From the NCBI RefSeq assembly GCF_023101765.2, contig NC_064240.1:2356001-2420000 (forward strand): a DNA stretch of 64,000 nt, in the 5' to 3' direction. The notes beneath the pieces were generated by a model, which made no database searches, had not been told where the DNA came from, and saw nothing but the letters and a program-made list of their open reading frames with translations. The stretch is from Spodoptera frugiperda (Eukaryota > Arthropoda > Insecta > Lepidoptera > Noctuidae). The translations under genes were made by a program, and so were the position numbers. This document shows, in pieces, positions 56,601-64,000 of this stretch; position 1 is the stretch's first letter; each line of letters begins with the position of its first letter.

Positions 56601-57440
56601 TTAATTCATCAATTAATACTTAAGTGAAAGTTTGGAGTATAAATTAAATATTTATAAACATGTCATGTGAATGTGGAATTGTATGTTTGTAAACACACAA
56701 CATGGGAGAAAATCCTTGTAGAGACTTAGTATTTTTTTTAAAGAAAAAATAAATAAAATTGGGACTTGTCCGAACCCAATAATTTTGAACAACTTTGTCA
56801 ATGCATAATAGAAAACATTCCACATTACATGTAGCCATAATCAATTTTTCAAGGCAAACACTTTTGATAAAACCTCCAAGGTGAACTGTGAGAAGTCTAT
56901 GGTTTAACAATGAACCGTGTAATTGTGTGAATGTTAGCAGCATTATCAAACATCTCATAGTATATGGCCTTCATATTCAATTGACTGGCTGGATGATGTG
57001 AGATGTGGGTAGAAAATATTACATGACAAACACACCTACATACTTCAGTTTTATTTATGTAGTACTGAATATCAGGATATTTACACAGGGGAGAAAATGT
57101 AGGCTTTGTTTTAACAGGTCTAGTAAATGTTGATTAAGGTCAATGACTTTTCTGATTAGATTTTAACTTTTATGTTACCAACTTCTTTGTTTGTCAATGA
57201 ATCATATTATGTCTCTGTTTCATGAGATATTTTGTTAAAGACTAGATAATGTTGTATGAGGTAGGAAACTGACAGGGTGTCATGGTATGAGTGAGTAGTT
57301 GGGTTTGTACTTACATCTGGATCAACCTCCTTGGCCAGCATGGTGAGTTCTTCCTGCGACAGCTTGGCTAGCAGCTCGTCGACGTCCACCTCGTCGTAGG
57401 CGGACAGGTCTCGTCCGTAGAGGGTCGCAGGCGTCGTCAT
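44538..57440 (-). CDS. tmod: Tropomodulin (actin pointed-end capping protein)
   Basis: Caps the slow-growing ends of actin filaments, binding tropomyosin and actin; sets thin-filament length in muscle and stabilises cortical actin. Minus-strand exons: 57440-57315, 54197-54030, 52959-52836, 51694-51579, 51354-51250, 51004-50753, 50298-50151, then 44605-44538 in the form described here: 368 residues. The N-terminal actin/tropomyosin-binding half has DELLAKLSQEELTMLAKEVD, DPTGPLNRKKLIEHINKQA and ASQEEIIDLAAILGFHSMM. The C-terminal leucine-rich domain has NISEEKFEKLF, SLEVLSLVNVGLNDRGAALL and VVNVETNFISPPALLELV, then LGNKIEMEITSLVEQNPTLL and LRLGLHLEYSDARHRI. Length is near the usual 350-390. The ATG follows an in-frame stop. 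Phases agree across all junctions. Confidence 0.95.
46111..46166 (-). CDS. tmod: tmod alternative 56-nt exon with two possible terminal readings
   Basis: Acceptor TTACAG, donor CG|GTAAGT. From exon 50298-50151 it gives I-RQQRRSQNSA-stop. From the 48550-48070 exon it gives S-TPAATEPEQRLEP-stop. A third frame is open throughout (YASSDGARTALRALNCRT). Because both joinable frames end here, it would act as a terminal coding exon. Splice sites are good; use is inferred. Confidence 0.5.
48070..48550 (-). CDS. tmod: tmod alternative exon: 160-residue Pro/Thr/Glu-rich tail
   Basis: 481 nt. Acceptor GCTCAG, donor ACTC|GTGAGT. It is in frame with exon 50298-50151: DRN-CRVLKKASASLSARRPRG, then PPPAVGIDSSFFNMTPPSAE, and a long run rich in T, P, E and V ending SPGEEERFVKATPPDVNPNP. 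This is a disordered, acidic extension replacing the short tail. Codon composition is strongly coding-like on this strand (GC-rich third positions near the start). Open frames on the other strand here are shadows. No WH2 motif is seen, so I do not call it leiomodin-like. Confidence 0.65.
49949..50021. promoter_or_regulatory. Cluster of TTGCGCAA-like motifs, 1 of 3 in tmod
   Basis: Five copies of a GCGCA or TGCGC core in 73 bp: CTTGCGCAAAAC, ATTTGCGCGATT, CTGCGCAAAACG, TTTGCGCAACT and TTTTGCGCATT. TTGCGCAA is the palindromic core of the C/EBP binding consensus. It lies 130-200 bases beyond the donor of exon 50298-50151. Confidence 0.5.
50151..51004 (-). CDS. tmod: tmod exons 51004-50753 and 50298-50151: leucine-rich repeat domain
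   Basis: 84 whole codons (NISEEKFEKLFEGLKSNTSL to HAVEEFRASNQ), then 49 codons plus one base (RSQVLGNKIEMEITSLVEQN to HRIASHLQRNIDR). These form the second actin-binding site of tropomodulin, alternating helices and strands. The final base A at 50151 sets the phase for the alternative 3' exons. The first exon is GC-rich, giving shadow frames on both strands. Confidence 0.95.
50501..50600. promoter_or_regulatory. Cluster of TTGCGCAA-like motifs, 2 of 3 in tmod
   Basis: Four copies in 100 bp: AATTGCGCAAAC, CTTGCGCTAATT, CTTGCGCAAAAT and CATGCGCTAAAT. It lies in the intron between the two leucine-rich repeat exons. Confidence 0.5.
51250..52959 (-). CDS. tmod: tmod exons 52959-52836, 51694-51579 and 51354-51250
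   Basis: They read WIPPPAPEKVRDADEQISID to EEIIDL; AAILGFHSMMNQDQYHASLL to TKATKPK; VYPMDPPNDTDPDETIKRVQ to LNWNNIK. These cover the first actin-binding site and the linker into the leucine-rich domain. Human counterparts are KVWVPKQKP, IAAILGMHTLMSNQQYYQAL and DVEETLERIKNNDPKL. All splice phases agree. Confidence 0.95.
52746..52799. promoter_or_regulatory. Cluster of TTGCGCAA-like motifs, 3 of 3 in tmod
   Basis: Four copies in 54 bp: CTTGCGCTAAG, TTAGCGCAACA, TTTGCGCATCA and TTTTGCGCAAGT. It lies 37-90 bases beyond the donor of tmod exon 52959-52836. Confidence 0.5.
54030..54197 (-). CDS. tmod: tmod exon 2: tropomyosin-binding region
   Basis: 56 whole codons: DNFLPPSQRNNYDCEKDPTG, PLNRKKLIEHINKQALETPD and RPEIKPYVAGVVRGKK. 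It matches the APTGPFKREELLDHLEKQAKE segment of human tropomodulin. Acceptor TTCCAG, donor AAG|GTTGGT. Confidence 0.95.
54905..55150 (+). mobile_element. RTE-like LINE fragment
   Basis: Starts CTAGCTGATGCATGCGACTT, CCCTCGCATGGATTATGGG, then AAAAGTAGCCTTGGTTACTA, AAAGTTCCGTCAAAATCGAT and CCAGCCATTTCAGAGATTAG, ending in a TATATATA run. This is the usual 5'-truncated tail of a moth RTE family. Confidence 0.7.
55840..55990 (+). mobile_element. RTE-like LINE fragment, second copy
   Basis: Reads AATAAAAGTAGCCTAAGTTA, CCTGCCAATAAAAGTCCTGT, CAAAATCAGTCCAACCATTT and CAGAGATTAGCCAGAACAAA. It is the same family as the copy at 54905 and lies in the same orientation in the same intron, but lacks that copy's left part. 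Confidence 0.7.
56670..56755 (+). mobile_element. SINE tail
   Basis: Reads GTGGAATTGTATGTTTGTAA, ACACACAACATGGGAGAAAA and TCCTTGTAGAGACTTAG, then an A-rich end. It is a head-less copy of the tail of the SINE at 58425-58620 (TGTATGTTTGTAAACGCACC, GACACAGGAGAAAATCC). Confidence 0.65.
57315..57440 (-). CDS. tmod: tmod first coding exon
   Basis: 42 codons from ATG 57440-57438: MTTPATLYGRDLSAYDEVDV, DELLAKLSQEELTMLAKEVD and PD, with donor GTAAGT. The DVDELLAKLSQEEL block is the N-terminal tropomyosin/actin-binding helix (DEDEILGALTEEEL in human). Upstream in the same frame there is a TAG. A TTTTTAG just before suggests a 5' UTR splice acceptor. Confidence 0.95.
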
Positions 57441-60400
57441 CGTCGTGGTTTTCGTCGATGACGATTTCTAAAAACACCGAAACACTTCTTTTACTAAACA
57501 ATGTTTCACAATAATTTAGGTTACTTCTTAAACAAATACTGCACTATACAGTAACCCTGACCATTACTATCAATTAAGTTACGTAAGAAACACAATCAAA
57601 TAGTGAAATTAAAGATAAAACATCAATATTTGACAAGACACTTTCGGCGTTCACCACACCCACAAATTAATTGAATGACGACATTTTTATCACTGTACAC
57701 AGGTAGAATTTTAAATTAGAGTTTAATTTCTGAAATTGACACTATTTATATACTAAAATATAGCGTTTTCTTACATTTTATAGACAAATTAAAACTTTTC
57801 AGTAACAATGTTGCAAACAGCTAACGTCACAAGCGCCCTCTTCCAATGACAATTTTACACTAAAGAAGTTTAAGTTAGAGTGAGAGGGATATATGCAATT
57901 AACAAGCACACTTTGTTGAGGTCCGAAAGAGATGGAAAATAGTCAAGTGTGGTCATAGGGAAGGGAGTGATGGAAGGAGAAAATAAAACTTTTCGATTCG
58001 ATACCGGTTTCTTATCAGACCGCTAAACACGGAATAACAAAAAGCAGTCAGTGAAAAAACCTTACTGTTAGTAGAGTATTTAGAGTTACAACAGCGATAT
58101 TAAGTGCCTTACATACAGTAAATGATTTCTAGTTGCATTTAGAAAACCGATGCCTTTTCATAAATTAGCAAAACTAGCTATATCCCACCCTCGTTATTTG
58201 AACATCGCATGTAGTTTCGTACTGGGGTTGTTCAAATATTGATTTTTGAAATCGTATGTGCAACATAAGTTTAACTTGAAGTCATAACTTTTTATCCTAA
58301 AATGTTAGATATAGTATTTTTTATTGGTTGAGGACAGTTTTACTGTGTGATTTAGATATTGTTCTATGTGGAAATGCACAACTACCAACATTTTATTAAA
58401 TGATGGTAGTTGTGCATTGAGTGCACGGTGGCTGGGCAACTGGCTGCTAGCGCAACGGGTAGCGGGTTCGATGACCCGCAAGGAGCAACTCTTTGTGTGA
58501 TCCACAAATTGTTGTTTCGGGTCTGGGTGTCATGTGCATGTGAACTTGTATGTTTGTAAACGCACCCACGACACAGGAGAAAATCCTAGTGTGGGGCAAC
58601 GTTTTTCAACAAAAAAATAAAAAAAAATGATGATTGTTTAATAGAACAGCTGCTTTTAAAAAGGAAGGATGCATGCATGATGATGGAGCAAGTCTAGCGT
58701 AGTAGAAGTTCATTTAAATATTAATTTAATTTATAGGCATTTTAAAGTAATAATAATGATGCACTCATAAATATCAAATATTTTTTGAATTGCCTAATGA
58801 AAAGTAACCTGCCTACTTTAGTTTAGGTAGTTGTTGCCAATTTAACTCTAGCGTAACTAGGCAATCATATTCAATGACACTCAACATGTCCCCATTGCAC
58901 TGGAAATCGTTTATCATACTTTCAGGTGTAGTTATATAGGTAGGTGTACCTACTTAGCTAGTGTTAGGTGCATCACAGGTTATAAAGCGGTGTATCACAC
59001 TCTTGCCTACCCACCTACACCTCATTCAAGAACAATTTTTACTATCAAATACCTACAAATGTTGACCGCACCAAAACCTTATCAAACAATACTTATTTGC
59101 AGTTCCATATCTCGTATGATGTAGGTACCTACACCACTAATGCGACCAAGTAGTTTCATGACGACTGCGCTAAATATATTCTCCACTATAATGGAATGAT
59201 TACGTCACACAGTGTATGTACTCGCCACTCCAAGCCTATCCCACTAGTTATTGAACTCGCGACCTTTGTAATTATAGTTGTATATTGTGGCCACTGCATT
59301 ATTATGTACATGGTGAACTGGTTGCGAGGTTTTGTATTATTTTGGTTATGCAACACACTAAATTGGACACTGATAATATCAAGGTTAGTTTATGCAAACA
59401 GTCCAATCGGCGCCTGCTCTGCCATCATCGATCGGTGCAAATTACTTCTGTCAACTATCTATCTATGTATCAAGAAGTGTTCCATCTTTGTCCTTCTTGT
59501 ATCTGTTCGGATTATGAGATGCCAATTAAGATAAACGAAAAATTAAAGTTTTACAACGTTACATAGAATCAACTATAATACTAATCAGGGATAAGTATAT
59601 GATAGACAACTGATAGCATTAATATTCCGTTTTAATAAGTATCTTATCTGAGATATTAAAAAGGGCCTAACCATACCACAACTCTACATACCTGCCAACT
59701 TTATTTTTTTACGACGCAATTAATCGGTAAACCAAATAGAACAAAAACAAGAATAACAATTAAAATCAGGACAAACTTGATTTTTTTTTATCATTAATAA
59801 CCGGTACATCTTGTATTATTAATTCATGTATTTAACCATATACGCAGTACTTACAGGTTTAATAAGTGTAAATTAAAACATAAGTTGGTTTTAATAGCTA
59901 TGCTAGCTAGGATGGTACATATTTATCGTCAAATAGATTACATAATACCGGTAAAACACCTTCATCACATCATTGTGGTCACGCTTGTTTAAATTAGATT
60001 GAAATGATTCATGCTCTGAATTTGTTTATCAATACACCAAAGGAACATTTCAAAGCCAAACATTGACTTTATATTTTGTATTAGAGTCACGAAACTGTCA
60101 TTTGAAGATCTTGCAATAACTAAAGAATGTAGATACTCATAGATACATAAGCAGATAGGTAGATACTTAGACTTATATATTTTAGGGTTAAGGTCTTAAA
60201 AGTCACGCTTAAAAATAGAAAGGAATTGTGTTTTGTTATTAAACCATGCGTGGGCGCATTGCTAAAACATTCAACATCACGTTGTTAAAATATCATCAAA
60301 GATTGTTTCGAGGTCTTTTATTTTGAGACCAATAAATTAATTTATTGGCGATAACTACGTTGTTATTGATTGATTACACAATTAGATGGTGAATTGATTT

Positions 60401-61535
60401 AAAAGCGAGCAAAGATGACCGAAGTTACACGTTTTTAATGGAAATAGGCCTGCTATATAGGCTGATCATAATCTTAACTCTTCATCAAATCATAGGTTTT
60501 CTCTTCAGCTTTTATTACTTCAAGTTTATTCATGGATATGAATTTCTATCTATAATTATATTACAGGAAATTATAGACCTTGTTTATCCTCATCACTATC
60601 ACGGATCACCCTTCACCGTCAGTAGAGGAGAGATTTTATAAACGCTAGAAACACACATGTAGTTATACACTCCAAGTATTATATATTGAGAATGTATAAA
60701 TAGCTAAAAAATAAAAAGTAAGTAGATTGGTAAGGTTTTCGCTTTTCACCGCTAATTGCAAGATTTAACATATTTTTACAGTTTCGAAAGGCGTTACTAT
60801 CAACATAGATCGTTCTAAAAACAATAGAGCCATTGTAAGCGTTTATTCTGAGCCGTTACTAAGCGTACTACTCGTACAGTGCAATTAGCGGCGTTTGTTA
60901 GATATTTCTTATTAATTGTAAAAAAAAAACTAAGGAGACTATGTAATCGGTGGGAATATTTTGTATAGCCTCATTTAATTCAGAATTTTTAAGAAGAGTG
61001 TACCGTGTAGGATGTATGTAATCTGGATACAACTTTACTATGATATCTATGAAATAAGGACAGGTACGCCTTAACGGTAGTTTTAAACTAAATCATTACG
61101 CAGGAAGACAGTCTGTGTAGTGATTGATCTCAATCGATAAACGTTTGTTCCTGTTGACCACGCGACGCTGCCGACCGCTGGCGTCACGCCAGTCCGCTAT
61201 AATTGGTGGTCGCCACACCAGAGACAAGCGGTATTCTTAGCAACCCATTCGGCCACTGGCCTTCCAACTGATACAAATGTTATTCCCATGAAAAAACAAA
61301 TAATAATTTCGTTGGAATTTGCACTTGACCTAGTACTGGACAGGGATGTCTCGAACAATGCATCAATACGTAGTCTTAGTTAAACATTGAAAATTCAGGT
61401 GAATAACCTTTTTGGTCTTGAAAAATAAAAACGAAAAATAATGACGGATTTCGAATTTACTGTCAAGTTACTGTCAAGTAGGAATTTATGAATCATGTTT
61501 ACCAATAAGAAAATAAATAATTGAAATAAATCTAA
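57441..61535. other. Spacer between tmod and ATP synthase subunit e
   Basis: The tmod promoter and 5' UTR should lie in its lower part. One SINE (58425-58620). The hydrophobic plus-strand open frame 59196-59534 and others have no family signature. No RNA gene is seen. Confidence 0.5.
58425..58620 (+). mobile_element. tRNA-derived SINE, near full length
   Basis: Begins CGGTGGCTGGGCAACTGGCT, then GCGGGTTCGATGACCCGC (box B-like GGTTCGAT), AAGGAGCAACTCTTTGTGTG, GTCTGGGTGTCATGTGCATG, ACACAGGAGAAAATCC and an A-rich end. Related copies are at 32455 (reverse) and 56670 (tail only). Confidence 0.75.
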
Positions 61536-61808
61536 ATGGAGAGATTACCGTATGGGCCTCCATACCCGGTGTCTCCACTGATAAGGGCTGCTAGGTATAT
61601 CTTACTTTTTGCTGGCATTATGCACGGCGCAAGGAAACAACGTAAATATGCAGCTAAAGAAGCAAAATGGCGCGAAGAAGAAGCTAAACGGAAGGTAATT
61701 CGTGATAGGGAAAATGCAATTTTGAAAGCCAAAATTGCTCAAGAAGAGAAGGAAACCATGAGACTTTTGGAATCGGGACAATTATTTGACCCTCCTCCGA
61801 AGAAGTAA
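61536..61808 (+). CDS. ATPsynE: Mitochondrial ATP synthase subunit e, intronless
   Basis: 90 residues in one exon. Subunit e is a small inner-membrane protein of the F1Fo ATP synthase dimer interface. The sequence shows the family start YPVSPLIRAARYILLFAG, then a GxxxG motif (GIMHG, about residues 27-31) in the single membrane helix, as used for dimerisation. A charged helix follows (KYAAKEAKWREEEAKRK), ending LFDPPPKK. The length suits the family (70-95). The ATG is in AAATGG context; AATAAA follows 23 bases after the stop (61831). The N-terminus MERLPYGPP is unusual. Absence of introns suggests a retrocopy or a specialised paralogue, but the frame is intact. Confidence 0.85.
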   Translation: MERLPYGPPYPVSPLIRAARYILLFAGIMHGARKQRKYAAKEAKWREEEAKRKVIRDRENAILKAKIAQEEKETMRLLESGQLFDPPPKK

Positions 61809-61830
61809 CCTTGTCCTTGTGATGATCGCG

Positions 61831-61836
61831 AATAAA
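61831..61836 (+). terminator. Polyadenylation signal of the ATP synthase subunit e gene
   Basis: AATAAA 23 bases after the TAA stop, a plausible position for a compact 3' UTR. Confidence 0.55.
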
Positions 61837-62034
61837 GTAACTATTAATTATTTGAAATCTCTTAATATATAATAATTTAAAATTGAATGTTAATTAATGT
61901 ACCTATGTGTATATCTTAACAAACCATTCCATTGATTATTTCTTGAAGAGGAAGGCACAAGCATACAAATGTACAGTAGCAAATATAATAATATGCAGGG
62001 TTTGAGCCTATTACCAAATGACCAACAATGCACT

Positions 62035-62130
62035 TGTAATTTCTCTGGTGTTGAGACTGTCTATCAGCGGTGCTGATTGCTTTGCTACCCATCAGGTGAT
62101 CCATTAGTTCGTTTGCGACCTATTAATTAT
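62035..62130 (-). mobile_element. CCTGATGGTAAGC-type repeat fragment, reverse
   Basis: The minus strand reads GGTCGCAAACGAACTAATGG, ATCACCTGATGGGTAGCAAA and CAATCAGCACCGCTGATAGA, then CTCAACACCAGAG. It is the head part of the family at 37490. Confidence 0.65.
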
Positions 62131-64000
62131 TCAATAGCATATTAAGACCATTCAACCAATTAAACTAGCTCTATTGAACAGAATTCAGAAAAAAATATAC
62201 TTCGATTTCACAATACAACAATAAAAATGTTTCGATTCTCCTATCCACATAATTAACGGTGTAACGCAAATGACTTTCCATGGCGCGAAAGTTTAAGAAA
62301 AGCTGTTATCTCTAGTTTTCACCGATGTACACCACATTCGCGCCATTGTAACACCACGTGTTGGGTGTGTTTAACATTCACACAAGATTGCAACACTTTC
62401 TACGGATGTCAGTGCTGTGATAGACAAGAAAACGAGTTTGTCTTTTTACGAGACAAATAGTATCGCATGAGCACACGTGTAGCAGTGACAATATTTTTTT
62501 TTATCTCTTTTATGAGCACGCTTGGATTCTTTACAGCGTTTCACCTGATGATTTAGACAAGGAAATGTTTTGTATCTAAAGATAAAGAATCAAATTCAAA
62601 TAGGTATGATGAAAAACCTCGTAAACAAAATAGGTTAACTTCCTGTTTTCTGGAAAACAGCAATATTGTTTTGTTTTGCAAACAAGTGTAGGAGGGTAAG
62701 CTAACCCTGTTCTTTCCGGTAAATACAGATCGCAAATAGCTCTTCATTTACCGGTTGTTGTCGCAGTGTTACCGGTTCTAGTGCGTCCATTCATTTTACA
62801 TTCAGTGAAAGTTTTTTTTTTATTGAGCTTAATGGCTAAGGATCCTTTTGACTGATGCACGTGGTTAGCATTTAAATGCATGTTAATATTTGATGAGTAA
62901 ACTATTAATAAATATGAGTGCTAACAGTCCAAACGTACGGTTTATAATATAAATATTTTAACGACAGCTAGAGATTTTCCTTTACCAATGAAAATGCTCA
63001 TGATAATGACTCATCATTTCAAGTCAGCTTCTCCCACCCCGAAAACCCAGGTTTACTTACCAAACAACAAATAACTGTACCCTAATAAGGACCAACATCC
63101 TGTCTCACACAGCATCTCAATCGGAAATTATGCTCGTGGAATATGCAATGGATTTGTATCTCTTTATGGATCGACACGTACGCCATGCTTGTTCCATGGA
63201 GTACAATGCGCCATACAAATGAGCGATTCCTCGCTCCTCGCATTCACCATTTTACTTAATAGTCAAAGAAGTTACTACCAGCATAAATGAAAGGTAAGGA
63301 GTTTGAAACGATTTATTAAATCACTCTTTCCTTCAAAAACGTATTACTTTTTAATCAAAAGTAACCGGGTCGGACTGCAAATGTAAATTGTCGCCATTCA
63401 GGCGTCAGTAAAAAGTGGTATGATGATTGTAATAGGAGCAATACTGACACAAAAGATGGTATCTTTAAAATATTACTTATATAACAATAATCGTCACGCT
63501 CAGATGAACCTGATTGCATTGTCAAGCCTCTGGAAAAAGTATAATGACGCCATTTTTCCTGCTGTTACTGAGCTTGTTTGACAGCCTACGATGGAAATTC
63601 AAGAAACAGAGCTCATTAGTGCTATATCGCAATATCGATCGGGTAGGCTGAGCCCACATGGACACGCGATTGCGTTTTCCTATTACCTAACTGCCGCAAT
63701 TCGTGCATGAAGTTTTTACACAGAACCACACATGTAGATACTTAGATGATTATTTCTTCTTATTTTTGCCTTAGCTGGTAGTGTTCTAATGATTTTAGTT
63801 TTTAATATATTCAATGATTGCGTAGAAACTTTTACAATACGAAATATCTGGCGAAATCAGTGTGTAAAACAATAAATATTCAAATGGTATTTAAAATCTA
63901 GAATGGCACCAAGGATTACTAAATGTCATTATTATAAGCACTAGACCTTGTATTTTGCATTGTAAATTGCGATACTAAACGTTTTCTCATCAGTTTCCTC
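62131..64000. other. Distal spacer
   Basis: No exon recognised. Isolated features such as CCACGTGTTGGG near 62353 and a T-run at about 62811 do not support a gene. A 39-codon frame near 63591 has no family. Confidence 0.4.

Larger units (their letters stand above)
54198..57314 (-). other. tmod intron 1 with LINE and SINE pieces
   Basis: 3.1 kb. It contains two RTE-like 3' fragments (54905-55150 and 55840-55990, both plus) and a SINE tail (56670-56755). A minus-strand open frame at 56644-56958 is partly made from the SINE and is not a gene. Confidence 0.65.

Noticed and set aside
58440..58500. Possible tRNA gene (GGTTCGAT box B)
   Set aside because: No acceptor stem or anticodon arm can be completed, and the sequence continues into a SINE body present elsewhere in the window.
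59196..59534. 112-residue hydrophobic open frame, possible membrane protein
   Set aside because: Hydrophobicity follows from T-rich sequence. A second overlapping frame is also open, there is no family resemblance, and there is no supporting poly(A) or splice structure.

Overview
The window is nuclear DNA of an insect, almost certainly a moth or butterfly (Lepidoptera, possibly a noctuoid). The genes have animal spliceosomal introns (GT/AG) and AT-rich introns. Their deduced proteins are closest to insect members of their families as I remember them. The spacers carry short repeats of types common in Lepidoptera: tRNA-derived SINEs, MITEs and 3' ends of RTE-like LINEs. There are no bacterial features.

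Layout. (1) 1-15863, plus strand: the 3' two thirds of slowpoke (slo), the BK-type calcium-activated potassium channel alpha subunit, from just after the S6 pore helix to the stop codon. I can assemble 19 constitutive-path exons (838 residues in an unbroken frame), two pairs of mutually exclusive exons and at least two cassette exons. (2) 15864 to about 21.9 kb: slo 3' UTR and spacer. (3) 26278-23118, minus strand: a three-exon FAM149-like (DUF3719) gene, convergent with slo. (4) 27221-37940, plus strand: geranylgeranyl diphosphate synthase (quemao in Drosophila), eight exons, 312 residues, head-to-head with the FAM149-like gene across a 942-bp shared upstream region. (5) 38-44.4 kb: repeat-rich spacer with several inverted-repeat elements. 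(6) 57440-44538, minus strand: tropomodulin (tmod), seven shared exons plus alternative 3' exons that give different C-termini. (7) 61536-61808, plus strand: an intronless mitochondrial ATP synthase subunit e gene. The remainder is spacer.

The genes are unrelated in function: membrane excitability, a probable ciliary protein, isoprenoid synthesis, actin pointed-end capping and mitochondrial ATP synthase. This is ordinary animal gene order, not an operon or a system. The points most worth a second look are the frame-enforced splicing choices in slo; the alternative tmod C-termini, in which the same exons are read in two frames; clusters of TTGCGCAA-like motifs beside tmod exons; a MITE inserted four bases after the GGPPS stop codon; a possible cassette exon directly before the GGPPS catalytic aspartates; and a small set of foldback elements, one of which sits twice at the same point of another repeat.

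All exon borders were read by eye from splice consensus, reading frame and remembered family sequence. No alignment or search was run.
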